From CAYQLY01 sp964418605 (GTDB taxonomy: Bacteria > Bacteroidota > Bacteroidia > Cytophagales > Cyclobacteriaceae), in the NCBI GenBank assembly GCA_964418605.1, contig CAYQLY010000001.1:248001-312000 (forward strand): DNA of 64,000 bases. The letters run 5' to 3'. Position 1 is the stretch's first letter. The number at the start of each line of letters is the position of its first letter. Position numbers and translations under genes: made by a program. The notes beneath the pieces were generated by a model that was not told the origin of the DNA, searched no databases, and saw only the letters and a list, made by a program, of their open reading frames with translations. This document shows positions 17,979-26,882 of this stretch, piece after piece.

Positions 17979-20183
17979 ATGATCGCAGCACAAGATATTT
18001 TATCTAAAGATACAATAAAAGAAAAACTTAAGGAAGCCTTTGGGTATGATCAATTTCGTGGGACTCAAGAAGCTGTTATTACTAATATATTAGCTGGAAG
18101 AAACACATTTGTGATTATGCCTACAGGTGCGGGTAAGTCATTGTGCTATCAGTTGCCCGCTATTTTAAAAGAAGGTACGGCGCTTGTAATTTCGCCTCTT
18201 ATTGCATTAATGAAGAATCAGGTTGATCAACTTAATGCATTAGGTATTAATGCGCAGTTTTTAAATTCAACATTAAATAAAACAGAAACAAACCGTCTAA
18301 AAAAAGATATTTTAGATGGCAAGGTTAAACTGGTATATGTAGCGCCAGAATCGTTGGTCAAAGAAGAGAATCTTGCTTTTTTGCAAAAAGCATCTATCTC
18401 GTTTGTTGCTGTTGATGAAGCTCATTGTATTTCTGAGTGGGGTCATGATTTTAGACCAGAATATCGAAAAATCCGTACGATTGTTAATCAATTAAATCCT
18501 GAGCTAGCTATTATTGCTTTGACAGCTACAGCTACGCCAAAGGTTCAACAAGATATACAACGTAATCTTTTGATGGAGGAAGCTGACTTATTCAAGTCCT
18601 CATTTAATCGAGCCAATTTATATTATGAGGTGCGCCCAAAAGTAGGTGCTAAGAAACAGCTTATTAAGTTTGTTAAAAGTCATGCAGGCAAGTCAGGTAT
18701 TGTGTATTGCTTGAGTCGAAAAAAGGTAGAGGAAATTGCTTCATTGCTGAGTGTGAATGGAGTGAAAGCACTTCCCTATCATGCAGGTTTAGACTCTGCT
18801 GTTCGCGTAAGGAATCAAGATGCATTCCTTAATGAAGATGCAGAGGTAATTGTAGCCACGATTGCTTTTGGAATGGGTATTGATAAACCTGATGTTCGTT
18901 TTGTTATTCATTATGATGCACCTAAATCTCTAGAAGGGTATTATCAAGAGACAGGAAGAGCTGGCCGAGATGGATTAGAAGGTAATTGTTTATTGTTTTA
19001 TAGTTATAATGATATCCTTAAATTAGAAAAGTTTAATAAAGATAAAACCGTTGCTGAGCGTGAGAATGGACGTGTTTTACTACAAGAAGTGACAGCGTAT
19101 TCGGAATCATCGGTATGTAGAAGAAAACAGCTTTTGCATTATTTTGGTGAACAGCTTAAGGAGGATTGTGGATTTTGTGATAGTTGTAAAAACCCCAAAG
19201 AAAAATATGAGGGCAAGGCATTGGTTAAGCTTGTATTAGAAGTAGTAGTTCAAACGGGTGAACGTTTTGGCGTTAATCATATTGCTGATGTTATGAAAGG
19301 CATCGAAAATCAATATGTTAAAAGCTATGAGCATCAACGTGTAGAAGGATTTGGTAAAGGCGGAGATGAATCTATTGATGTGCTTCAGTCTGTTGTAAGA
19401 CAAACAGTCTTACTTGAGTTATTGGAAAAAGATATTGAGCATGTTGGTGTTCTTAAGCTTACATCAAAAGGAAAAAAATTTTTAGCTAAACCTTATTCTA
19501 TTATGCTTTCTAGAGACCATGATTATGAAATGATCTCTGAAGCAGAAGAGGAAGGTGATTTGCGTGGAGATATACCATCTCTTCATAAATCTTATGATCC
19601 GGCACTTTTTGAACAATTGAAAGCATTGCGTAAAAAAGTAGCTAAAGAGAAGAATGTACCACCTTATGTTGTTTTTCAGGATCCTTCATTAGAGGAGATG
19701 GCTACCGTTTATCCTACCACACGAGAAGATTTATCACAAGTTGTAGGCGTAGGTATGGGTAAGGTGCAGAAGTTTGGAGATATGTTTATTAAGTTAATAA
19801 CAGACTATGTTAAAGAAAATGATATCATTACACCACATGATGTTATTGTTCGTTCAGCAGTCAATAAGTCTAAAATAAAAATTTTTATCATTCAACAGGT
19901 TGATAAAAAAGTAGACTTAGAAGAGGTTGCTGAAATGAAGAAGATGACCATGAATGATTTGCTTACAGAAATTGAGCATATTTGTTATTCTGGCACTAAG
20001 CTTAACTTAGGGTATTATATTGATCAAGTTATAGATGAAAAACGTCAGGAAGAGATATATGATTATTTTATGTCCTCTGAATCAGATGATATTCAGTATG
20101 CTTTGGAAGAACTGGACAATGAATATACGGAGGAGGAGTTGCGTCTTGTTCGAGTAAAATTTTTATCAGAAGTAGCTAATTAA
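17979..20183 (+). CDS. recQ: ATP-dependent DNA helicase RecQ
   Basis: 734 residues, long for RecQ (about 600 is typical) but usual in Bacteroidota. Walker A MPTGAGKS (47-54), DEAH box in VDEAHCISEWGH (about 145-156), helicase C-terminal motif YYQETGRAGRDG, Zn-binding Cys cluster (about 379-402, ending CGFCDSC), RQC winged helix, HRDC domain (about 540-610; PSLEEMATVYPTTREDL), and a further C-terminal helical extension. A 3'-5' helicase in recombination and repair. Confidence 0.95.
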   Translation: MIAAQDILSKDTIKEKLKEAFGYDQFRGTQEAVITNILAGRNTFVIMPTGAGKSLCYQLPAILKEGTALVISPLIALMKNQVDQLNALGINAQFLNSTLNKTETNRLKKDILDGKVKLVYVAPESLVKEENLAFLQKASISFVAVDEAHCISEWGHDFRPEYRKIRTIVNQLNPELAIIALTATATPKVQQDIQRNLLMEEADLFKSSFNRANLYYEVRPKVGAKKQLIKFVKSHAGKSGIVYCLSRKKVEEIASLLSVNGVKALPYHAGLDSAVRVRNQDAFLNEDAEVIVATIAFGMGIDKPDVRFVIHYDAPKSLEGYYQETGRAGRDGLEGNCLLFYSYNDILKLEKFNKDKTVAERENGRVLLQEVTAYSESSVCRRKQLLHYFGEQLKEDCGFCDSCKNPKEKYEGKALVKLVLEVVVQTGERFGVNHIADVMKGIENQYVKSYEHQRVEGFGKGGDESIDVLQSVVRQTVLLELLEKDIEHVGVLKLTSKGKKFLAKPYSIMLSRDHDYEMISEAEEEGDLRGDIPSLHKSYDPALFEQLKALRKKVAKEKNVPPYVVFQDPSLEEMATVYPTTREDLSQVVGVGMGKVQKFGDMFIKLITDYVKENDIITPHDVIVRSAVNKSKIKIFIIQQVDKKVDLEEVAEMKKMTMNDLLTEIEHICYSGTKLNLGYYIDQVIDEKRQEEIYDYFMSSESDDIQYALEELDNEYTEEELRLVRVKFLSEVAN

Positions 20184-20250
20184 AAAAATAGATGCGTTCT
20201 ATTTTTGTATTTCCAAAAAGTAGCGTAGATTCGCTGAATCTTTTTTATAT

Positions 20251-21228
20251 ATGAAAAGAGTGGTTGTTTTTACATCAGGAGGTGATGCTCCGGGAATGAA
20301 TGCCTGTATTCGGGCTGTGGTACGAGGAGCTTTGTATCATGGCATTGACATTTATGGGATTATGCATGGGTATACAGGTATGATTGCAGGTGAAATTATC
20401 AAGATGAAGTCTCATTCTGTTAGTAATATTATTCAGAAAGGAGGCACCATTCTTAAATCAGCTCGAAGTAAAGAGTTTATGACTTATGAAGGTCGGAAAA
20501 AGGCTTTTGAGCAATTAGAAAAACATCAAATAGAGGGCATTATTGCTATTGGTGGAGATGGTACATTTACTGGGGCGCAAGTATTTTATGAAGAGTTTGG
20601 TATACCTACAGTAGGTGCTCCAGGTACTATTGATAATGATTTATATGGAACAGACTATACTATTGGTTTTGATACGGCTGTAAATACAGCTTTATCTGCT
20701 ATTGATAAGATTCGAGATACAGCTGATTCTCATGATCGTGTTTTTTTTATTGAGGTTATGGGAAGAGATTCTGGATATATTGCTATGCAATGTGGTATAG
20801 GTGGGGGTGCTGAAATGGTGATGATTCCTGAAACAGCTACTACAGTTGATACGGTCATTCAAACTTTAGATCATGCACGGCAGAAATCAAAAACATCTTC
20901 TATTATAGTTGTAGCTGAGGGCGATGAGGAAGGAGGGGCTAATACAATTAGTGAGAAAGTAAAAAAAATATTACCTCATTTGGATATTCGTGTGACAACA
21001 CTAGGCCATATTCAACGTGGGGGCTCACCAAGCGCTTGTGATCGTATACTTGCTAGCAGGCTTGGATTAGGAGCATTAGAAGGTTTACTCAACGGTCAAA
21101 AAAATGTCATGGCTGGGATAGTCAATGATCAACTTGTATACACTTCATTTAAAGAAACTATTGTCAAGGCAAAGCAAAAGGTGATACAGCCTGATTTGCT
21201 TCGTATGATCAGTATTCTTAGTTTTTAA
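20251..21228 (+). CDS. pfkA: ATP-dependent 6-phosphofructokinase
   Basis: 325 residues. Phosphorylates fructose-6-phosphate, the committed step of glycolysis. Motifs: TSGGDAPGMNACIRAVV (nucleotide loop), IAIGGDGTFTGA, PGTIDNDLYGTDYTIGFDTA (catalytic Asp), FIEVMGRDSGYIAM and LGHIQRGGSPSACDR. The GGDGT form after the phosphate loop indicates the ATP-using type. A TATTTTTG -7-like element at 20200-20207 suggests its own promoter downstream of recQ. Confidence 0.96.
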   Translation: MKRVVVFTSGGDAPGMNACIRAVVRGALYHGIDIYGIMHGYTGMIAGEIIKMKSHSVSNIIQKGGTILKSARSKEFMTYEGRKKAFEQLEKHQIEGIIAIGGDGTFTGAQVFYEEFGIPTVGAPGTIDNDLYGTDYTIGFDTAVNTALSAIDKIRDTADSHDRVFFIEVMGRDSGYIAMQCGIGGGAEMVMIPETATTVDTVIQTLDHARQKSKTSSIIVVAEGDEEGGANTISEKVKKILPHLDIRVTTLGHIQRGGSPSACDRILASRLGLGALEGLLNGQKNVMAGIVNDQLVYTSFKETIVKAKQKVIQPDLLRMISILSF

Positions 21229-21249
21229 TTTTTCAAATTTCTATTTTCC

Positions 21250-22623
21250 TTGAAGCCAGCAAACCGAATACGAGAGCCCTTTTTAATACTAGGTGTAAGT
21301 GTTGTTGTATGCATGGGGTTATCTTTTTTCGATACGCAATTTTTTATTGGGAAATACCAGGCTAAAAAGATTGACTTTTTTTCTGATGTTCGTTTTGATT
21401 CGTTACATTATTTTCCAAGTGTAGATTCATTAGGCTCTATAAGCTATTCTGATTCAAATTTATATGTTGTACAGGATAGCGTACTGCCATTAGGCTATTT
21501 TTTTAAGGCGATGGTAGACTCTACGACGCGCTCTAAAAAAATACGCATTGCGTATTTTGGGGATTCTATGATTGAAGGCGATTTAATTACACAGGATCTT
21601 CGTGATTTATTTCAAAATCAATTTGGTGGAAGTGGGGTAGGGTTTGTTCCGGTAACATCTATAGCGGCCCGTTTTCGGCAAACGATTAACCATTCATTTT
21701 CTAAAGACTGGGAGAGCTACAGTTTGTTAGATGATCCTTCAGATATGTATCCACTTGGGATAGCTGGATTTTCTTTTGTTCCTCATGTGCTTACAGATTC
21801 TACTCATTCCAAAAAAACGTGGGTTAGGTTTAAAGGTGTTAAGAAAGCACGATTGGATTCTTTTTCGATTGTTAAGTTTTTTTATGGATCATCTTCTGCT
21901 CAAAACAAGATCATAGTTAATGATAAAAAATACACATTAATAGGGAGAAAGCAAGTTAATCAATTGGTTTTGAGCATGCATCCTTTAAAAACACTTCAAG
22001 TAGATTTTAGCTATTTAAAATCGGCCCCTGTTTATGGATTTAGTTTTGAAAGTGATAGTGGGGCCATAGTTGATAATTTTTCCTTTAGGGGAAATTCCGG
22101 AATCCCTTTGGTTAAAATCACAGATAGTGTTTGGAGACAGTTTAATCAGTATTTACATTATGATTTAGTGATTTTACATTATGGGCTTAATGTAGCTAGT
22201 CCTAAATCATCTGAGTTTTCATGGTATGCACGGCGAATGGCTCAGGTTGTTTCATTGATTAGAAAAAATATGCCTCAAACTAGTATACTAATTATTAGTG
22301 TTGGTGATCGAAGTTATCGAAAAGAAGGGAACTATATAACTATCCCAAGTATACCTAAATTGGTAGAAGTTCAACAAGCATTAGCCGAAAAGATGAATCT
22401 TGGTTTTTGGAATTTATATGAGACTATGGGAGGAGAAGGTTCGATGGTTAAGTGGGTTGAAGGAGATACAGTGTTTGCAAATAAAGATTATACCCATTTA
22501 AATTTTAAGGGAGCTAAAAAGGTAGCTTACTTGCTGTATGATTATTTGATGAAAGAGTTTGAAAATTATAAAGAGTTAAAAAAAAATCCACATGGCTTCA
22601 CAGCCAAAGCTCCTATTCATTAA
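21250..22623 (+). CDS. SGNH/GDSL hydrolase-like exported protein (first of a pair)
   Basis: 457 residues from a TTG start, 21 bases after pfkA; a later ATG would remove part of the N-terminal hydrophobic helix (about 12-29), so TTG is preferred. Block I is IAYFGDSMIEGD (nucleophile Ser in GDS), a block III-like LHYGLNVAS, and block V is KDYTHLNFKGAKK (Asp-x-x-His). Such proteins remove or transfer acyl groups on envelope glycans, but the substrate is unknown. Its C-terminal region resembles the next gene (W.LY..MGG..SMVKW), so the two are paralogues. Confidence 0.8.
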   Translation: MKPANRIREPFLILGVSVVVCMGLSFFDTQFFIGKYQAKKIDFFSDVRFDSLHYFPSVDSLGSISYSDSNLYVVQDSVLPLGYFFKAMVDSTTRSKKIRIAYFGDSMIEGDLITQDLRDLFQNQFGGSGVGFVPVTSIAARFRQTINHSFSKDWESYSLLDDPSDMYPLGIAGFSFVPHVLTDSTHSKKTWVRFKGVKKARLDSFSIVKFFYGSSSAQNKIIVNDKKYTLIGRKQVNQLVLSMHPLKTLQVDFSYLKSAPVYGFSFESDSGAIVDNFSFRGNSGIPLVKITDSVWRQFNQYLHYDLVILHYGLNVASPKSSEFSWYARRMAQVVSLIRKNMPQTSILIISVGDRSYRKEGNYITIPSIPKLVEVQQALAEKMNLGFWNLYETMGGEGSMVKWVEGDTVFANKDYTHLNFKGAKKVAYLLYDYLMKEFENYKELKKNPHGFTAKAPIH

Positions 22624-22709
22624 TAGTAGAATAGTAGGCAAAATTCAAAAAATAGGTTTATCTTAGTCGTGCAATATAGTTTTAATTAATATATTTATTT
22701 AGTTTCTTA

Positions 22710-23981
22710 GTGCGAACATTTTATCAACTGATATCTGTATTTTATATTGTTGTCTTATTGGTTGCCAGTGTCAATCAGGTGTCGCGGAGCCAATCTTATG
22801 CGGATATTACACCTGATGAAAAATATCCCTATTTTATTAATACTAAAGTCAATGTGATTTATAATGATGGCTTTTCATTGACATCCTTTTATGAAAAGTT
22901 ATATCAATTAACATTGATGGGTAAAGAGAAAGTGCATATTGTTCATATAGGGGATTCTCATATTCAAGCAGACTATTTTTCCGGAAAAATTCGACAACGG
23001 TTTCATAAAGACTTTAAGAATGGTGGCAGAGGGTTTGTGTTCCCTTATCGTGTAGCTAAAACGAATGAACCTGTTTCTTACCGCACGCGATCGAATGTAT
23101 CGTGGGATGCTAAGCGTAATGTCTTTATGGATAACCCACTTCCGGTTGGAGTGGGTGGGATAACCATTCAAACGTATAATGCTTTGGCTGAGCTTTCGCT
23201 TTCTGTTTGGGATCAAGATCAAATTGATTACAGTTTTACCAAGTTTATTCTCTTTCATGAAAAAGGAAAAAATAGTTTTGATTTTTCGGTATATACAGGT
23301 CAAGAAAAACAAAAAGAATTTATTGATGGCGAATTAGCTCCAGGTAATTCATTTGCTTCAATTATTAATTTTAAAGAACCCATACGTGAACTTACCTTGA
23401 AGTGTACGCAATCAGGTGCTTCTTCCCGAAAAAACTGTACACAAATTTATGGCATGTATCTCGAAAATGATTCAGCCGGTGTTGTTTATAATACCATTGG
23501 TGTTAATGGAGCAGAATACAGGCACTATTTAGCTTCAGAACATTTTATGGAACAGTTAACTTATCTTAATCCTGATTTGATTATTATATCATTAGGTACA
23601 AATGAATCAATTAGTGCAGGATTTAACCGGCATACTTTTTCTCAGTATGTGGATGAGTTTGTACAATTGCTTAAACAGCAAAATCCTGATGCAGATATTC
23701 TTTTAACCATTCCACCAGATTCTTATCGTAAGCGACGATATAAAAACACACGTGTTAAAATAGTTCGTGATGTGCTTATTGACTACTGCGAGAAAAATCA
23801 TTTAGCTTATTGGGATTTATACCATGTTATGGGTGGTGCTAATTCTATGATGAAATGGTATGCTTCTGGCTTAGCTGCAAAAGATAAACTTCATTTTAGT
23901 AAAAGAGGCTATGAAATGCAAGGCAATTTATTTTACCAAGCACTGATGAATGGCTATACCATGTATCAACATTATCGATAA
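22710..23981 (+). CDS. SGNH/GDSL hydrolase-like exported protein (second of a pair)
   Basis: 423 residues from a GTG start, with an N-terminal signal or anchor (VFYIVVLLVASVNQVSR). Block I VHIGDSHIQADYFSGKIR, block III LIIISLGTNESIS and block V KDKLHFSKRGYEMQ give a complete Ser/Asn/Asp-His set. It shares with the previous protein the order of motifs and the 'WDLYHVMGGANSMMKWY' region. In Bacteroidota such pairs often sit beside an MBOAT acyltransferase; none is present here. Esterase or O-acyltransferase activity is inferred. Confidence 0.82.
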   Translation: MRTFYQLISVFYIVVLLVASVNQVSRSQSYADITPDEKYPYFINTKVNVIYNDGFSLTSFYEKLYQLTLMGKEKVHIVHIGDSHIQADYFSGKIRQRFHKDFKNGGRGFVFPYRVAKTNEPVSYRTRSNVSWDAKRNVFMDNPLPVGVGGITIQTYNALAELSLSVWDQDQIDYSFTKFILFHEKGKNSFDFSVYTGQEKQKEFIDGELAPGNSFASIINFKEPIRELTLKCTQSGASSRKNCTQIYGMYLENDSAGVVYNTIGVNGAEYRHYLASEHFMEQLTYLNPDLIIISLGTNESISAGFNRHTFSQYVDEFVQLLKQQNPDADILLTIPPDSYRKRRYKNTRVKIVRDVLIDYCEKNHLAYWDLYHVMGGANSMMKWYASGLAAKDKLHFSKRGYEMQGNLFYQALMNGYTMYQHYR

Positions 23982-23993
23982 TAATTTTATCTA

Positions 23994-24227
23994 TTGACTA
24001 CCAATCGAATTACAGTTACTGTTAAAACGAACTCTAAAAAAGTAGGGGTTGAAAAACGTAGTGATACACACTATCTGGTGCGTGTAAATAAACCTCCTGT
24101 AGATGGTAAAGCTAATGAAGCAGTTATTGACTTATTGGCTGATTTCTTTCAGATTGCTAAATCTAAAATTACTATTGTGAGGGGAGAAAAATCGAAAAAC
24201 AAGGTAATAGAATTGACTTTTAGCTAA
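23994..24227 (+). CDS. DUF167 (YggU) family protein
   Basis: 77 residues from a TTG start. The family signature VRVNKPPVDGKANEAVIDLL and the terminal TIVRGEKSKNKVIEL are clear. DUF167 proteins are small alpha/beta proteins of unknown function. It begins 12 bases after the second SGNH gene and probably belongs to that transcript; three genes in a row here use TTG or GTG starts. Confidence 0.92.
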   Translation: MTTNRITVTVKTNSKKVGVEKRSDTHYLVRVNKPPVDGKANEAVIDLLADFFQIAKSKITIVRGEKSKNKVIELTFS

Positions 24228-24232
24228 ATGTG

Positions 24233-24256
24233 GTTTATAGTATATATACTATAAAC
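24233..24256. repeat. 24-bp palindrome between DUF167 and asnS
   Basis: GTTTATAGTA (24233-24242) and its exact reverse complement (24247-24256) flank TATA. It begins 5 bases past the DUF167 stop. There is no strong T-run after it, so it may be a weak terminator or a protein-binding site. Confidence 0.5.
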
Positions 24257-24295
24257 TATCATTATGTTTGATTTTTTTACTTTTTACACTAAACC

Positions 24296-24327
24296 TTGTG
24301 AAGACCTTTTTACATTTTGTACATTTG
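24296..24327 (+). promoter_or_regulatory. asnS promoter
   Basis: TTG (24296-24298), a 21-base spacer, then TACATTTG (24320-24327), matching the Bacteroidota TTTG/TTG-N19..21-TAnnTTTG pattern. The asnS ATG is 20 bases downstream. Confidence 0.75.
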
Positions 24328-24347
24328 TATTATTAACATAGTCAAGC

Positions 24348-25736
24348 ATGAAACATACACGCGTTATTGATTTGCTTCGGTCCAATGAATTAAATAAACA
24401 AGTTCTTGTGAAAGGATGGATTCGTACAAAACGGGGAAATAAAAATGTGAATTTTTTAGCGATCAATGATGGATCTACTATTCATTCTATACAGGTTGTT
24501 GTTGAGGTTTCTCAATTTGAAGACACCTTGTTAAAAGATATTACTACTGGAGCATGTGTAGCTGTAACAGGTTTATTAGTTGCATCTGCTGGGCAAGAGC
24601 AGCCCGTTGAGATTCAGGCACAACATATTGATATTTATGGTAAGGCTGATCCAGAGACTTACCCTCTTCAAAAGAAAGGCCACTCCTTAGAATTTTTACG
24701 TGAAATCGCCCACTTGCGTCCACGTACAAATACCTTTGGAGCTATATTGCGCATGCGTCATGCTATGTCGTTTGCTATTCATCAGTATTTTCATGATCGT
24801 GGCTTTTTTTATTTACATGCCCCAATTATCACCGGCTCAGATGCAGAAGGAGCCGGAGCGATGTTTCGTGTGACTACATTGGATCTTCATAAATTGCCTA
24901 AACAAACGGATGGCTCCATTGATTTTACGCAAGATTTTTTTGGTAAAGAAACGAACTTAACAGTATCTGGTCAGCTGGAAGGCGAATTGGCTGCAATGGC
25001 TTTATCCTTAGTTTATACATTTGGTCCAACTTTTCGGGCAGAAAATTCGAACACCACGCGTCATTTAGCAGAGTTTTGGATGATTGAACCGGAGATGGCC
25101 TTTTATGATATTCAAGACAATATGAATCTGGCAGAAGATTTTTTGCAGCATGTAGTTCAATATGCTTTGACACATTGTCAAGATGATCTGGCCTTCTTAA
25201 CTAAAATGTATGATGCAGAACTTTTGCAACGATTAGAATCTATAGTGAAAAATAAATTTGAACGGTTGACGTATACCCAAGCTGTTGATATTTTGAAAAG
25301 CTCTGGTCAAAAATTTGAATTTCCGGTAGATTGGGGTACGGATTTGCAATCTGAGCACGAACGCTATTTAGTGGAAAAGCATTTTAAAAAACCGGTTATC
25401 CTTACGGACTATCCTAAACACATCAAAGCATTTTACATGAAGCAAAATGAAGATGGAAGAACAGTCAAAGCCATGGATGTGCTTTTTCCAGGTATTGGTG
25501 AAATCATCGGAGGGTCTCAGCGAGAGGAAAACTATGATAAACTCTATGCGCGTATTAAAGAGATGAATATGAAAGAAGAAAGCCTCTGGTGGTATCTTGA
25601 AACAAGAAAGTTTGGAACAGCTCCACACAGTGGATTTGGATTAGGCTTCGAACGGTTGATGTTGTTTGTAACAGGCATGACGAATATCAGAGATGTGATT
25701 CCGTTTCCGCGTACACCACAAAATGCAGAATTTTAA
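24348..25736 (+). CDS. asnS: Asparaginyl-tRNA synthetase
   Basis: 462 residues. N-terminal OB-fold anticodon-binding domain (about 10-110; QVLVKGWIRTKRGNKNVNFL) and a class II catalytic domain. Motif 2 is FGPTFRAENSNTTRHLAEFW, which with its Asn-type context favours AsnRS over AspRS; motif 3 is GFGLGFERLMLFVTG. Charges tRNA-Asn. Its last 4 bases overlap the end of the convergent glycosyltransferase gene. Confidence 0.96.
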   Translation: MKHTRVIDLLRSNELNKQVLVKGWIRTKRGNKNVNFLAINDGSTIHSIQVVVEVSQFEDTLLKDITTGACVAVTGLLVASAGQEQPVEIQAQHIDIYGKADPETYPLQKKGHSLEFLREIAHLRPRTNTFGAILRMRHAMSFAIHQYFHDRGFFYLHAPIITGSDAEGAGAMFRVTTLDLHKLPKQTDGSIDFTQDFFGKETNLTVSGQLEGELAAMALSLVYTFGPTFRAENSNTTRHLAEFWMIEPEMAFYDIQDNMNLAEDFLQHVVQYALTHCQDDLAFLTKMYDAELLQRLESIVKNKFERLTYTQAVDILKSSGQKFEFPVDWGTDLQSEHERYLVEKHFKKPVILTDYPKHIKAFYMKQNEDGRTVKAMDVLFPGIGEIIGGSQREENYDKLYARIKEMNMKEESLWWYLETRKFGTAPHSGFGLGFERLMLFVTGMTNIRDVIPFPRTPQNAEF

Positions 25737-26779
25737 CGAATGGCTTTTTGATAAGCAAGAATAGTTTCTTTTGCGCACTTTTCCCAAGTGAATGTATTTG
25801 TTCGCTCATAACCTTTCTTGATAAATGATTGTCTCAAATCCTCATTTTCTAAAAGAGCAGATAGGTGGTCAGCAATTTCTCTTGGATTGTAAGGATCTAC
25901 GAGGCATGCCCCATCTCCACCTACTTCTTTTAATACACCCATATTGCTTGTGATGACAGGTACACCAAGGCGCATCGCTTCCAAAACTGGGAATCCGAAT
26001 CCTTCATAAATGGAAGGATAAATAAATACCCTTGCATTACCTATAGTATGAATCAAGTCTTCATCAGGAACATACCCTTTGTAAATGATCTTTTCCTTAA
26101 TAGATGATTTTTCAATACGTTCGAATGTTTCATTAGCATTAAATCCTTTACTTCCAATCAAAACTAAACGCAAATCTGGAAATTGCTTATGTATTTTTTC
26201 AAAAGCCTGTACGATGCGTATCACATTTTTCCGTCGCTCGATTGTGCCAACGTATACGATGTATGGAAACTCAAAAAACGATTTAAGTTTTTTGGGTTTT
26301 ATAATATGGTCTACCCCATGGTAGACGACTGAAATTTTAGAGGCATAAGATGGGGCATGTTCTATAAGTTGATCCTTTATAAAATGAGATACAGTTATAA
26401 TAGCATCTGGTCTGCAAGATTCTATCATATAATCGAACTTATGAATAGACGATTCCTTGAACTCGGGATCAGAGAGGTCTTCTTGAAAAATAACCATGTC
26501 ATGAATGGTAACTATTTTTTTAAACCGATGGGTGCGAGGAATTTTAAAATCAGGTCCATGAAATAAGTCACAATTAAAGGTAAATGGTATGGCTGGTTGA
26601 ATACGAATAGGAGATATTCTCTGTAGACTACGTAGCCGCTTCACACTTGATAACCGATGTGTAGCGATAAGCTCGACTTCCTGATGTGTTTGTAGACTTG
26701 TTACTAGATTAGTAACATACCTTCCAATTCCTGAAGAATGTTTACCCTGTAAGGATGAAATATCGATAGCAATTCGCAC
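25733..26779 (-). CDS. Glycosyltransferase family 4 (GT-B fold)
   Basis: 348 residues. N-terminal RIAIDISSLQGKHSSGIGRY is the acceptor-domain glycine loop; the C-terminal half has IVYVGTIERRKNVIRIVQAF and the donor-binding YPSIYEGFGFPVLEAMRLG with the GT4 E-x7-E pattern. It transfers an activated sugar, probably mannose-like, to a cell-surface glycan; donor and acceptor cannot be fixed. Monocistronic, divergent from tyrS. Confidence 0.92.
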   Translation of the reverse strand: MRIAIDISSLQGKHSSGIGRYVTNLVTSLQTHQEVELIATHRLSSVKRLRSLQRISPIRIQPAIPFTFNCDLFHGPDFKIPRTHRFKKIVTIHDMVIFQEDLSDPEFKESSIHKFDYMIESCRPDAIITVSHFIKDQLIEHAPSYASKISVVYHGVDHIIKPKKLKSFFEFPYIVYVGTIERRKNVIRIVQAFEKIHKQFPDLRLVLIGSKGFNANETFERIEKSSIKEKIIYKGYVPDEDLIHTIGNARVFIYPSIYEGFGFPVLEAMRLGVPVITSNMGVLKEVGGDGACLVDPYNPREIADHLSALLENEDLRQSFIKKGYERTNTFTWEKCAKETILAYQKAIR

Positions 26780-26821
26780 GGTTTAAGTTTTTTAGAAAGT
26801 TGATGCAAAATACGCAAACCA

Positions 26822-26854
26822 TTGCCATTTTGCCAATTCCAAAATGTATATTTG
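26822..26854 (+). promoter_or_regulatory. tyrS promoter
   Basis: TATATTTG (26847-26854) is an exact -7 element, with TTG (26822-26824) 22 bases upstream as a slightly over-spaced -33 element. The tyrS ATG is at 26883. Confidence 0.55.
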
Positions 26855-26882
26855 TGCAATATACTGTAATTAATTCATCTGT

